DNA of 64,000 nt from Flavobacteriaceae bacterium (GTDB lineage Bacteria > Bacteroidota > Bacteroidia > Flavobacteriales > Flavobacteriaceae), in contig JAKITD010000007.1 in the NCBI GenBank assembly GCA_021648265.1, positions 1 through 64,000 of the forward strand. The letters run 5' to 3'. Positions 26,389 to 35,326 of this stretch are shown piece by piece. The notes beneath the pieces were generated by a model. It did no database searches and was not told the origin of the DNA. It saw only the letters and a program-made list of their open reading frames with translations. Positions within the stretch are counted from its first letter, which is position 1, and each line of letters opens with the position of its first letter. The translations under genes were made by a program, and so were the position numbers.

Positions 26389-27003
26389 TTATTTTATTTT
26401 CCATTGTTTTAGTATAGAATCAACTTTATGTTCTCTATCGTTAAACATTTTACTGTTAAATTCATAATCAGCCAAAATATCTTCTCCATTTCTAATGTGA
26501 GATAGATGAGCAGAAAGTAGTGTTTCATCTTCTAATAGACTTGTTGTTTCAAGTTTTACAAAATCAGCAACCTGAGTTCTCGAATTAATATATGTGTTAA
26601 CCTCAAAAATCAATTCGTTTTCCCATATCCAAAAACTTTTCGTGAAATAAATTTCTTTGTTTTTTAAGTATGGTTTAGTTATATCAAGTTTTTCGTTAGC
26701 CCAATATTGACAATACCACTTGTTCTCTAAAAATCGATAAGTTGTATCATTTGTGTGTTCTAAAAAGCAGTCAAATCCTCTATTTGGTCTTTGAAGAATT
26801 GTACTGTCTAGTTTCCAATTCTCCGTAATAGGCAATAATCCATATTCAATCCGTTTTTTATTCAATTCAGAATCATAACTTTTTGATATGTAATTGCTTA
26901 ATGGAATTGCTGTAACAGAATAAATAATGATTATTCCTAAAATCAGATAAATTATATTTCGAATTTTGTTTTTCAGCGAGATTTTTTTTTTTACATTACA
27001 CAC
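26389..27003 (-). CDS. hypothetical membrane-anchored protein
   Basis: A GTG start at 27003 gives 204 aa. No in-frame ATG lies nearby (an out-of-frame ATG is followed at once by a stop), and the GTG falls inside palindrome D. One N-terminal hydrophobic helix (IRNIIYLILGIIIIYSVTAI) anchors an extracytoplasmic domain with several Trp and Tyr residues (NKWYCQYWANEK, SFWIWENELIF). No family is recognised. It is the first of three minus-strand cassette genes. Confidence 0.6.
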   Translation of the reverse strand: MCNVKKKISLKNKIRNIIYLILGIIIIYSVTAIPLSNYISKSYDSELNKKRIEYGLLPITENWKLDSTILQRPNRGFDCFLEHTNDTTYRFLENKWYCQYWANEKLDITKPYLKNKEIYFTKSFWIWENELIFEVNTYINSRTQVADFVKLETTSLLEDETLLSAHLSHIRNGEDILADYEFNSKMFNDREHKVDSILKQWKIK

Positions 27004-27055
27004 AACGTAAGTATATCAGCAGTTTACTTATTAAATTGGTGATATATATTGTTGT
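27001..27055 (-). repeat. cassette-boundary palindrome D (55 bp)
   Basis: The imperfect inverted repeat runs from CACAACGTAAGTATATCAGC to GGTGATATATATTGTTGT. Ends match the ACAAC/GTTGT pattern of A, B and C. It overlaps the GTG start codon of the adjacent minus-strand gene and marks the right edge of the array. Confidence 0.55.
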
Positions 27056-27234
27056 AAAGTTAGCCAAAAAAATTGAGAAAGTCAAGCGATAATAATAAAA
27101 AACTTACAATTTATCTTTAAGACAAAAACTTATAATTTTGTCAAGTCCTATGAATAATTTTTAAAATTTCATTTTACATTTATTCCTAAATTCATTTCAT
27201 TAACTTTATAAATTATTATAAAACCAACCCAAAA

Positions 27235-30200
27235 ATGAAGAAATCACTTTCAATATTCCTGTTTTTTATAGCAATCTCGCTTTCTGCTCAAGATTTTTCG
27301 ATGGACATATTAAAAGATATGAAACCACGAAACATTGGTCCTGGCGGAATGTCTGGTCGTGTAACTGCCATTGATGTTGTGTTAAACAATCCAGAAGTAA
27401 TGTATGTTGGTACTGCTTCCGGTGGTCTTTGGAAATCTGAAAGTGGCGGAATTACCTGGAAACCAATATTTGAAAATGAAGCAACAGCATCTATTGGAGC
27501 GGTGGCAATTCAGCAATCCAATCCGTCTGTGATTTGGCTAGGAACTGGAGAAGGAAATCCTAGAAATAGTCTAAATGGTGGTTATGGAGTCTATCGTTCA
27601 TTAGACGGCGGAAAGAACTGGGACTTAATGGGCTTGGAAAAAACACGACACATTCATCGCGTTATTATCGATCCTACAAACCCAAATGTAGTTTATGTTG
27701 GGGCTATTGGTTCGCCTTGGGGAGAACATCCAGAACGAGGAGTTTTTAAAACTACCAATGGTGGAAAAACTTGGAATAAAATATTATTTGCCAATAACAA
27801 AACCGGTGTTGCAGATATGGTTATGGATCCTACAAATCCTAACAAGTTAATTGTAGCGATGTGGGAACACAAACGAGATCCTTGGTTTTTTAATTCTGGA
27901 GGTGAAGGTTCAGGTATTTTTATCACTCATAATGGTGGTGAAACTTGGGAGGAACGTACCGATAAAGATGGTTTACCAAAAGGAAATCTAGGTAGAATTG
28001 GTCTTGCCATTGCCAACAACAAACCCAATGTTGTATATGCTTTAGTTGAAGCTAAAAAAAATGCCCTATATAAAAGTACCGATGGTGGTTTCAATTTTAA
28101 AAAAGTAAATGATAAAGATAATATTGGAAATCGACCTTTTTATTATAGTGATATTTTTGTAGATCCTCAAAATGAAAATAGAGTCTATTCAGTTTATACC
28201 TATGTGAATGTTTCGGAAGATGGCGGAAAAAACTTCCATCAATTAATGCCCGCTTATGGTGTGGACAATGGTGTTCATCCAGATCATCATGCTTGGTGGA
28301 TTCATCCAACCAATGGAGATTTTATGATCGACGGAAATGATGGCGGAATGAATATTACTTACGATGGCGGAAAAACGTGGCGATTTATTGGAAATCTTCC
28401 AGTGGCACAATTTTATCATATTGCTGTGGACAATGAAACCCCTTATAATGTGTATGGAGGAATGCAAGACAACGGAAGTTGGCGAGGTCCTGCTTATGTT
28501 TGGCGTTCGCAAGGAATTAGAAACGATTATTGGCAAGAAATTTCGTTTGGCGATGGATTTGATGTGGTTCCAGATCGCGATGACAGCCGTTATGGTTGGA
28601 GTATGAGTCAGCAAGGTTATGTAAGTCGTTACGATTGGAAAACTGGAAATAATTATACGGTTCGTCCCATTCATCCAGATCCAGATGTAAAGCTTCGTTT
28701 TAATTGGAATTCAGCAATAAATATCGATCCTTTTAATAATAGTACGCTTTACTTCGGAAGTCAGTTTGTGCATAAATCAACCGATAAAGGTCTTACTTGG
28801 GAAATCATTTCAGAAGATTTAACCACCAACGATCCTGAAAAACAGAAACAAGATGAAAGTGGCGGAATTACTATGGATGCTACAGGTGCAGAAAATTTCA
28901 CCACAATTTTAGTCATCGAACCCTCTCCTATTGAACAAAATGTACTTTGGGTAGGGACTGATGATGGGCAAGTTCATATTACCAGAAACGGAGGCGAATC
29001 TTGGACAGATATTTCAAACATTTCGGGATTGCCAAAAGGAAGTTGGATTGTACAAATAAAAGCTTCCAATAAAAATAAAGGAGAAGCATTGTTGGTTGCC
29101 AACGATTACCGAAGATTTAATTACGAACCTTATGTTTATAAAACTGAAAACTACGGAAAAACTTGGCATCGGATTGTTGATAAAAATGATGTATTGAGTT
29201 ACGCACTTTGTATTGTGGAAGATCCCATTGAAAAGAATTTGTTGTTTTTAGGAACCGACGATGGTTTGTATGTTTCTATAAATGGAGGTACTGACTGGAT
29301 TAAATGGACCAACGGATTCCCAACCGTTTCTGTAAAAGATTTGGTGATTCAAGAACGCGAAAACGACTTGATAATCGGAACTTTTGGTCGTGCTGCTTGG
29401 GTATTGGATAATATTCGTCCCTTGAGAGCGATGGCTAAAGATATAGGTTTATTGACTTCGGAAGTTGTTTTATTTGACACACCAACTGCATATCAATCTG
29501 CTTATCAGCAACCTACCGGAAGTCGATTTGGAGGCGATGCTTTGTTTAATGGAGAAAATAGAGAATATGGGGCTTTGATTAAATATTATTTTAAAGCAGA
29601 TGATAAAAAGGAAGAAGACGTTTTAGATAAAAAAAAGGAATCTGAAGAAGAAGATTCAGATGAAGAAAATAAGGAAGATACTACAGGGAAGCACAAAGAT
29701 TCACTGTATTTAAAAATATACGATGGTGACCGATTGATACGAAGTCTTAAAAAGAAAATTCCAGACAGTACTGGAATTTATACTTGGCAATGGCATATGA
29801 ATGAAGCTGGTGGTGACAAACCTTCCCGTACAATTAAAGAACGTAAAAATGAGCCTAGTGGTGTTTCGGTAAAACCTGGTATTTATACGTTGGTGATAAA
29901 TTATATGGAAGAAACTTCAGAAAACATGATTACTGTTAAAAGCGATCCAAGACTGGAAATTTCAGAAAAGGCAATCAACGATAAATATCGTGTTCAAAAA
30001 GAGATTGAAACGATGCGACAAATTGCTGCCGATGCTGTAAAACAATTAGTAGAAAGCAAAACTACTGCTGAGAAATTTAAAAAGGAAATGACAGATGAAG
30101 ACAAAGATAAATTCAAAGAACAGATTAAATTAAGTAAGGAAGTAATCAAGAAGTCCGACTCACTTATCGATTTGTTTTCAGGAAAAAAGGATGATCGTCA

Positions 30201-30453
30201 AGGAATCACAAGTACTTCGGTTGTAAACGTAATGGATAGAATTGGAGCTGCTAGTTGGTATTCAGGAAGCAGACCCAAAGGTATGACCTCAACAGAAAAC
30301 ATTTTACTACAACAGGCGGCAAATCAATTGGAAACTGTTTTAGAAGAAGTTAATCTGTTTTTTAAAAAGGATTGGAAAACGTATCGATTAGAGATGAAAC
30401 AATTGGAATTGTCTCCTTTTAAAAAAACAAAATCATTTAATATTAAAGAATAA
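27235..30453 (+). CDS. exported BNR/Asp-box beta-propeller (sortilin/VPS10-like) protein
   Basis: The 1,072-aa protein has a signal peptide (MKKSLSIFLFFIAISLSAQ). It contains about eleven Asp-box turns, for example RSLDGGKNW, KTTNGGKTW, ITHNGGETW, ITYDGGKTW and ITRNGGESW, that form one or two beta-propellers over residues 40-740. A low-complexity acidic stretch (EEEDSDEENKED) near residue 805 precedes a C-terminal helical part. Members are often labelled glycosyl hydrolase, but the catalytic residues of sialidases are not evident, so a binding or chaperone role is as likely. It is abundant in Bacteroidota. Confidence 0.88.
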   Translation: MKKSLSIFLFFIAISLSAQDFSMDILKDMKPRNIGPGGMSGRVTAIDVVLNNPEVMYVGTASGGLWKSESGGITWKPIFENEATASIGAVAIQQSNPSVIWLGTGEGNPRNSLNGGYGVYRSLDGGKNWDLMGLEKTRHIHRVIIDPTNPNVVYVGAIGSPWGEHPERGVFKTTNGGKTWNKILFANNKTGVADMVMDPTNPNKLIVAMWEHKRDPWFFNSGGEGSGIFITHNGGETWEERTDKDGLPKGNLGRIGLAIANNKPNVVYALVEAKKNALYKSTDGGFNFKKVNDKDNIGNRPFYYSDIFVDPQNENRVYSVYTYVNVSEDGGKNFHQLMPAYGVDNGVHPDHHAWWIHPTNGDFMIDGNDGGMNITYDGGKTWRFIGNLPVAQFYHIAVDNETPYNVYGGMQDNGSWRGPAYVWRSQGIRNDYWQEISFGDGFDVVPDRDDSRYGWSMSQQGYVSRYDWKTGNNYTVRPIHPDPDVKLRFNWNSAINIDPFNNSTLYFGSQFVHKSTDKGLTWEIISEDLTTNDPEKQKQDESGGITMDATGAENFTTILVIEPSPIEQNVLWVGTDDGQVHITRNGGESWTDISNISGLPKGSWIVQIKASNKNKGEALLVANDYRRFNYEPYVYKTENYGKTWHRIVDKNDVLSYALCIVEDPIEKNLLFLGTDDGLYVSINGGTDWIKWTNGFPTVSVKDLVIQERENDLIIGTFGRAAWVLDNIRPLRAMAKDIGLLTSEVVLFDTPTAYQSAYQQPTGSRFGGDALFNGENREYGALIKYYFKADDKKEEDVLDKKKESEEEDSDEENKEDTTGKHKDSLYLKIYDGDRLIRSLKKKIPDSTGIYTWQWHMNEAGGDKPSRTIKERKNEPSGVSVKPGIYTLVINYMEETSENMITVKSDPRLEISEKAINDKYRVQKEIETMRQIAADAVKQLVESKTTAEKFKKEMTDEDKDKFKEQIKLSKEVIKKSDSLIDLFSGKKDDRQGITSTSVVNVMDRIGAASWYSGSRPKGMTSTENILLQQAANQLETVLEEVNLFFKKDWKTYRLEMKQLELSPFKKTKSFNIKE

Positions 30454-30467
30454 TTTATTCAGAAAAC

Positions 30468-30475
30468 TATATTTG
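30468..30475 (+). promoter_or_regulatory. -7 promoter element of the YceI gene
   Basis: TATATTTG matches TAnnTTTG, 30 bases before the ATG. Confidence 0.5.
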
Positions 30476-30505
30476 CAAAACTAATAATCACTAGAAACTA
30501 AAAAC

Positions 30506-31132
30506 ATGAAAAAATTAGCAGTATCACTATTCACAATTACATTAATTTCTTTTACTTCTTGTAAAGACGAAAAGAAAGAAGTTGCCAAAGAAACAGAAAC
30601 AACAGAAGTAAAAAAAGAAACTTCTTTTATGGTAGATCCTTCTGCAACAGAAATACAATGGACAGCTTTTAAAACTACCGAAAAAAAGCCTGTTTCTGGT
30701 GTTTTTAAAACCATCAATTTTGAAAAGAAAATGGGAGCTACTCCTATTGAAGCATTGAATGGTTTAAAATTTTCTATTCCTGTAAGTAGTCTATTTTCAA
30801 AAAATGAAGAACGTGATGGAAAGTTAAAAGCTTCCTTTTTTGGTGCTATGTTAAATACCGAACTATTAAAAGGAAAAATCGCAATTTCAGAAGAAGGTTG
30901 TGAAATTACGATTACCATGAATGATACCAGGCATGTTATTCCTTTTAAATTTGATATTAAAGACAATAAGGTTATGTTTAAAGGTATTATGGATTTAGAG
31001 GACTGGAATGCCTTAGGAGCTTTAGAATCATTAAATAAAGTTTGTTTAGATTTACATAAAGGAGATGATGGGATTAGTAAAACTTGGACAGATGTAGAGA
31101 TAGTGGTTAATACCACTTTAATGAAGCATTAA
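30506..31132 (+). CDS. YceI family lipoprotein
   Basis: The 208-aa protein has a lipoprotein signal with Cys19 (TLISFTSC). A short Lys/Glu-rich linker (KDEKKEVAKETETTEVKKE) follows, then a YceI lipocalin-like barrel beginning near VDPSATEIQWTAFKTTEKKP. YceI proteins bind long isoprenoid or lipid molecules; the ligand here is unknown. It is monocistronic with its own promoter and terminator. Confidence 0.88.
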   Translation: MKKLAVSLFTITLISFTSCKDEKKEVAKETETTEVKKETSFMVDPSATEIQWTAFKTTEKKPVSGVFKTINFEKKMGATPIEALNGLKFSIPVSSLFSKNEERDGKLKASFFGAMLNTELLKGKIAISEEGCEITITMNDTRHVIPFKFDIKDNKVMFKGIMDLEDWNALGALESLNKVCLDLHKGDDGISKTWTDVEIVVNTTLMKH

Positions 31133-31160
31133 AAGTTTTTTAACTAATAAATATTTTTAA

Positions 31161-31190
31161 AGATCGTCCTATTAATTGACGGTCTTTTTT
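31161..31190 (+). terminator. terminator of the YceI gene
   Basis: An 8-bp stem (AGATCGTC / GACGGTCT, one G-T pair) with a 9-base loop is followed by six T residues. Confidence 0.75.
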
Positions 31191-31222
31191 ATTTTATTTA
31201 TGCATTATTTCGTCTTAATAAT

Positions 31223-31230
31223 TATATTTG
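31223..31230 (+). promoter_or_regulatory. -7 promoter element upstream of the barrel gene at 31254
   Basis: TATATTTG matches TAnnTTTG, 23 bases before the ATG at 31254. Confidence 0.5.
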
Positions 31231-31253
31231 TAATAAGTAGTCTTTAAAATTTG

Positions 31254-32186
31254 ATGAGAATTTCCCGATATAAATATTTTTTATTTACGATTGTGTATTG
31301 TTGCCTTTCAATAGTAAATACAAATAGCTTTGCACAAGATTTAGAACCCCGATTTTTATCATCGGTTCCCTTGAAAACGAATTACTCGGGAATTGTTTAT
31401 GGTTATTCTTCTGGAGATATTTTATTAAATTCCCAAGAAATTGAAGGGTTAAATGCTAAATTAAATTCCGTAGCTGTTTTTTATGGACATAGCTTCAAAA
31501 TATTAAATAAACCTGCAAAATATGATGTTGTTTTGCCTTATGCTTTCGGAAAGCTTAATGCATTAGTTTCTCAAGTAGATACAACTGCTTATAAAAATGG
31601 TTTCATAGATCCAAGTATTAGAGTTTCTGTTATTTTAATTGGAGATCAAGCTCTTAATTTAAAAGAGTTTGCACAAAGGGATGTGAAAAAATTTAAATTA
31701 GGTGCCGCATTTAAAGTTAAAGCTCCTTTAGGAAGGTATGACGAAACAAAACTAATTAATTTAGGCGCTAATAGATGGGCATTCCAATTAAAAGTAGCTG
31801 CATCGTATCAACCTACAAAAAAAATAATTTTAGAACTTCATATAGACTCTTGGTTTTTTACAGAAAACTCTTCATTCTATAATGGAAATAAGCTAACTCA
31901 AAAACCTTTTTTTACTACTCAGTTACATATGGCGTATTTATTTAATCCAAAATTTTGGATTTCAGGTTCTATAGGTCAGGTAGCCTTAGGAGAAACTTCT
32001 ATAAATGGTATTGAGCAAGACAATAATCAGGAAAATTCAAGATATGGTTTTACAGCTTCCTACAAAATAGGTAAACTTGGATCTTTTAAGTTTGCATTAA
32101 CAAATGGACTTTATACTGGTTCAGGAGCAAACTTTACCACTACGCTTTTGGGTTATAGTTTTGTTTGGTTTGGTAAAAGTGAATAA
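31254..32186 (+). CDS. putative outer-membrane beta-barrel (MetA/SphA-type transporter family)
   Basis: The ATG at 31254 is preferred to the TTG three bases earlier. It gives 310 aa with a signal peptide ending near NTNSFAQ. The rest alternates polar and hydrophobic residues in amphipathic strands, includes YGYSSGDILLNSQEIEGL and AAFKVKAPLGRYDETKLINL, and ends in an aromatic-rich strand (TTTLLGYSFVWFGKSE). The PLGRYD...LGANRW signature is that of the putative MetA-pathway phenol-degradation family, now regarded as generic outer-membrane channels. Substrate unknown. Confidence 0.75.
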   Translation: MRISRYKYFLFTIVYCCLSIVNTNSFAQDLEPRFLSSVPLKTNYSGIVYGYSSGDILLNSQEIEGLNAKLNSVAVFYGHSFKILNKPAKYDVVLPYAFGKLNALVSQVDTTAYKNGFIDPSIRVSVILIGDQALNLKEFAQRDVKKFKLGAAFKVKAPLGRYDETKLINLGANRWAFQLKVAASYQPTKKIILELHIDSWFFTENSSFYNGNKLTQKPFFTTQLHMAYLFNPKFWISGSIGQVALGETSINGIEQDNNQENSRYGFTASYKIGKLGSFKFALTNGLYTGSGANFTTTLLGYSFVWFGKSE

Positions 32187-32366
32187 GTTAAAGTTATATT
32201 TTTACTTTTTTTATTTCTAGCATATATACTCAATGCACATAGCTTTTCGGGTTTTCAACTCTTTCTTTTTCCCTTTACTCACTAATTTTTATTTTGTAAA
32301 TAGGTGCTCGTGATTGCTTCGCAGTTCTCATTGTTAAAATGTTAAACCATATCGGTGCTATGATTG

Positions 32367-32384
32367 ATCCCGATGCCTCGGGAT
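32367..32384. repeat. short hairpin repeat in a non-coding gap
   Basis: ATCCCGA-TGCC-TCGGGAT forms a perfect 7-bp stem. It is similar to the CTCCCGA/TCGGGAG hairpin at 42847. Upstream, GTGATTGCTTCGCAGTTCTC resembles the repeat family of 44704. The whole gap 32187-32558 shows no gene. Confidence 0.45.
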
Positions 32385-32558
32385 TGCCTTGATAAAGAAA
32401 AAAATAAATTCGTTTAAATTCCTGAAAAGCTAAATCCATCGAGTATATTCAAAAAAATAAAGTGACTCTATTATTGGAAACTATTAATTATAACTTGATA
32501 TTTTCAAGCGGTATATAATGAAATAATATTGTAGATTCACTTTCTTTAAATTACCACT

Positions 32559-33338
32559 ATGAAAAAATATTTCTTTTTTGTTTTATTTTTCTTTTTTGTT
32601 TATAATCTTCAATCTCAAATATTGATTGCATTATTACTAGGGGATAAACTAAATACCGGAAAAATTGAATTTGGACTTGACGGAGGAATTAATTTTGCAA
32701 GTATTGCAAGCCTTGAAAATAAAGACTATATAAGAGCTTTTAATCTTGGATTTTATTTTGATATTAAATTGAAAGATCATTTTTTATTAAACACTGGAGT
32801 TTTAGTGAAATCCACTTTGGGCTCAGGTGATTTATCTGCTAGCGATTTATTATTTTTAGGAGCAACCGTAAACGAACCTGCTGGCGGTCAATACAGTCAA
32901 AAATTAAATTCCTTTGTAGTACCAATAATGGCTAAATATGTATTTGATAATAATATGCATATCGAGCTTGGCCCTCAAGTTGGTTGGACGTATAACGGCT
33001 GGATAGAATACAATTATGATATTGATGGTATTTCTGGAAAATTAAAAGAAAATAACAGAGATGACCTTAATTGGTTTGAAATGGGAGTTACTGCGGGAGT
33101 TGGGTATCGATTATTAAAGGGATTAGGTTGGACACTTGGAGTACGTTATTATTATGGATTTACCAATGTATATAAAGGAAAATCAGGAACTACTAACGAT
33201 GCTTTGTATTTAAAAGTCAATATTCCGTTTGGAGCTAGTGAAGATAAAAAACAAGCAATTACTAATATGAAAACTCAGCTTAAAACTAAAAAAGAAGAAA
33301 AAAAGGCTGCTCGAAAAGCTCCAAAAAACAAAAATTAA
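32559..33338 (+). CDS. outer-membrane beta-barrel protein (PorT-like fold)
   Basis: The 259-aa protein has a signal peptide (MKKYFFFVLFFFFVYNLQSQ). An eight-strand-type barrel follows (EFGLDGGINFASIASLENKD, LGPQVGWTYNGWIEYNY, LGWTLGVRYYYGFTNVYKG). The odd feature is a C-terminal 35-residue lysine-rich tail (KTQLKTKKEEKKAARKAPKN) after the last strand, which would lie in the periplasm. It is the first of a tightly packed group (6-base gap, then two overlaps). Confidence 0.75.
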   Translation: MKKYFFFVLFFFFVYNLQSQILIALLLGDKLNTGKIEFGLDGGINFASIASLENKDYIRAFNLGFYFDIKLKDHFLLNTGVLVKSTLGSGDLSASDLLFLGATVNEPAGGQYSQKLNSFVVPIMAKYVFDNNMHIELGPQVGWTYNGWIEYNYDIDGISGKLKENNRDDLNWFEMGVTAGVGYRLLKGLGWTLGVRYYYGFTNVYKGKSGTTNDALYLKVNIPFGASEDKKQAITNMKTQLKTKKEEKKAARKAPKNKN

Positions 33339-33344
33339 TTACCT

Positions 33345-33647
33345 ATGAAAACAAAGTATTTACTAATCACAATTATTGGATTCTTGTTTATTACTAATGC
33401 AAATGCACAGTATGTCACCACAAAAGTAAAAGACAAACACCAACAATATACAGATAGTTTAAAGCAAGTGGAATATAAATGTATTTGTCCTATTTTAGGG
33501 CAAGGTGCTTACAAAAAAGGGGTTGAGATACCCTATCCTATTGGTGCTATGGAAAATTTTATGTGGATAGATCAAGAAATTACTATTGCTAATTTACAAT
33601 TAGGATTAAAAACCAACAATCAAGAATTCAATCTCCAATTAAAATGA
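33345..33647 (+). CDS. exported protein of unknown function, possibly the 5' half of a split gene
   Basis: The 100-aa protein has a signal peptide (MKTKYLLITIIGFLFITNANAQ) and a short mature part with CICPILGQGAYKKGVEIPYP. No family is recognised. The TGA stop overlaps the ATG of the next frame in AAAATGA. Adding one A to that run would fuse both frames into one 168-residue protein without a stop. Confidence 0.55.
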   Translation: MKTKYLLITIIGFLFITNANAQYVTTKVKDKHQQYTDSLKQVEYKCICPILGQGAYKKGVEIPYPIGAMENFMWIDQEITIANLQLGLKTNNQEFNLQLK

Positions 33648-33847
33648 ATTCAGAAATCAAAGGTGAAATTTTACTTAGTCATACAATACCTGATTTAGTT
33701 GGTAGCTCTTATCAAATAGTAGCAGATTATAATACTTGGTATGATTCAAGTTATGTTGCCTTATCAATCATACAAAAAAAAGTAGGTGATGATGTTATCG
33801 ATCCATTAATTAATCGCATCGATTTTTACCACAAAAACAGTAAATGA
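33644..33847 (+). CDS. 67-aa frame, possibly the 3' half of the preceding gene
   Basis: The frame starts MNSEIKGEILLSHTIPDLVG and lacks any signal peptide although its neighbours are all exported. This fits it being the C-terminal half of a frameshifted upstream gene. Alternatively it is a separate coupled gene with a 4-base ATGA overlap. Its own end overlaps the next ATG in the same way. Confidence 0.5.
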   Translation: MNSEIKGEILLSHTIPDLVGSSYQIVADYNTWYDSSYVALSIIQKKVGDDVIDPLINRIDFYHKNSK

Positions 33848-34926
33848 AATATCAGATATTATTTCTTTTAATTTTAGTTTCTACCTTTCTTTTTGCACAA
33901 AATAATCAGGTTGAAAACGATAGTATTTCAGAAAATTTAAAAACTCCGTTTGTTGAAGAACATCTACAACAGCTTAATATAAGTTTTGAAGTTAGTAATG
34001 AACGAACTAATTATAAAGTTCCTTTTGAAGGGGAAAACTTTTTAGTGAAATCGAACTTAAATATCCGTTATGCTTTTGTTTTTAGTTATAAGTTTTTTTC
34101 GATACGATTAGGAATACGACCTCAAATTTCAGATTTAGAAGAACAAAACAAAGGAAAGACAAAGTTGTTTAGATTACGAGTTAAACTTCTGTTTGATAAA
34201 TGGTCCCATAATATAGAATACCTTAGAAACGAAGGGTATTATATTGGAAATTCCGCAGATATCAATATAGAAGAAGTAAATCAAAATTTTCATATTCAAT
34301 TTCCTAGCTTAGTAACAAATATAATTCAAGGAAACTCCTTCTATAAATTCAACGATAACTATTCGGTTAGAGCGGTGGAATCGCAAACAGAAATTCAATT
34401 AAAAAGCGCAGGTACTTTTATGCCGGGGATAGATTATAAATATTATAATTTAAAAGGTGCAGATGAAGTGAAAATTTCTCCAAGCGAAATAATTTTTCGA
34501 GATAATTATAATGAACTAAAGGGGTTTATTGTTGGTGTAAATGCTGGATATTATTATACGTTTGTATTTCATAAATATTTATTTGCTAATCTATATGCAA
34601 ACACTGGTGGTAATATAGACTTTTATAAAAGCACCAATTATGAATCTGGAAATTCTAATAACAATACCAACACTGCTTTTGTTTTTTCCTTTAAATCAGG
34701 AATATCAGCAGGTTATAATGGAAAAAAAATATTTGCTGGTCTAGGATATGATTATTCGTATTCTAGTGAAAAATTTAATGAAAATAGCACACAAATTCAA
34801 CCTTCCAAAGATCAATTTAATGTGTATCTAGGCTACCGATTTAAAGCACCAAAACAACTTAGAAAACCAGTAGAAAAAATTGAAGAAATAGTTCCTATTT
34901 TAAAAAAGGATAAAAAAATTAACTAA
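33844..34926 (+). CDS. exported protein, probable outer-membrane barrel, unknown family
   Basis: The 360-aa protein has a signal peptide (MKYQILFLLILVSTFLFAQ). Amphipathic strands include SNLNIRYAFVFSYKFFSIRL, KGFIVGVNAGYYYTFVFHKY and IFAGLGYDYSYSSEKF. It ends with a barrel-closing aromatic strand (FNVYLGYRFKAPKQL) followed by a basic tail. It resembles DUF4421-type proteins, but that is a tentative reading. The start overlaps the previous stop by four bases, so it is coupled to the small genes upstream. Confidence 0.65.
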   Translation: MKYQILFLLILVSTFLFAQNNQVENDSISENLKTPFVEEHLQQLNISFEVSNERTNYKVPFEGENFLVKSNLNIRYAFVFSYKFFSIRLGIRPQISDLEEQNKGKTKLFRLRVKLLFDKWSHNIEYLRNEGYYIGNSADINIEEVNQNFHIQFPSLVTNIIQGNSFYKFNDNYSVRAVESQTEIQLKSAGTFMPGIDYKYYNLKGADEVKISPSEIIFRDNYNELKGFIVGVNAGYYYTFVFHKYLFANLYANTGGNIDFYKSTNYESGNSNNNTNTAFVFSFKSGISAGYNGKKIFAGLGYDYSYSSEKFNENSTQIQPSKDQFNVYLGYRFKAPKQLRKPVEKIEEIVPILKKDKKIN

Positions 34927-35016
34927 ACAAAGTAGGATACGCTACCTTATTTAAAATTGAAGTTTAAAAAATAGCGAATAACCTTGTTGGATTATCTTCA
35001 CATGTACTATGTTTTT

Positions 35017-35206
35017 GGCTCTATGTTGTTTATAGAGGGTGGCTTATTTTTAGATTCCTTTCTCAGTAGGTTTTGATTTAGGAATTTAGACCTACTAGGT
35101 TTTAAAAACCTAGTAGGTCTGTAAACACAGACATAAGACTTTCTTTTAAGTAAAATTTAAACCAAAATTTGGATTTATATTTACCCACCTAAATCAACAT
35201 AGAGCC
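35017..35206. mobile_element. 190-bp MITE with 8-bp target duplication
   Basis: The ends are a perfect 12-bp terminal inverted repeat (GGCTCTATGTTG / CAACATAGAGCC), continued imperfectly for about 25 more bases. The element is flanked on both sides by the same 8 bases, ATGTTTTT (35009-35016 and 35207-35214). That is a clear target-site duplication. There is no transposase frame inside. An 8-bp duplication and GGCTCT ends fit mobilisation by an ISL3-type transposase, which is an inference. Confidence 0.8.
35088..35120. repeat. perfect 16-bp palindrome inside the MITE
   Basis: AGACCTACTAGGTTTT and its exact complement are separated by a single A. The same motif in degenerate form recurs at 44577-44610 (GACCTGCTAG ... 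CTAGCAGG), outside any MITE. Confidence 0.7.
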
Positions 35207-35274
35207 ATGTTTTTGATCTTGTTTTCACTACTCTAGTTTTTGTGTATTGCTATTTCAAAATGGAGGGAAATAAA

Positions 35275-35306
35275 AAATCCATCTTAAATAATTTCAAGAT
35301 GGATTT
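35275..35306 (-). terminator. terminator of the DUF6252 lipoprotein gene
   Basis: A perfect 11-bp stem (AAATCCATCTT / AAGATGGATTT) is followed on the minus strand by a T-run, 20 bases after the stop codon. Confidence 0.8.
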
Positions 35307-35326
35307 ATTTATATATGTATTTTCTT

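Noticed and set aside
28243-28674. Long antisense frame within the Asp-box propeller gene
   Set aside because: It mirrors the codon pattern of the plus-strand gene, has no start context or recognisable motif, and is a shadow frame.
30481-31116. 211-codon antisense frame over the YceI gene
   Set aside because: It is fully covered by a clear YceI lipoprotein gene with promoter and terminator, and reads as a shadow frame.
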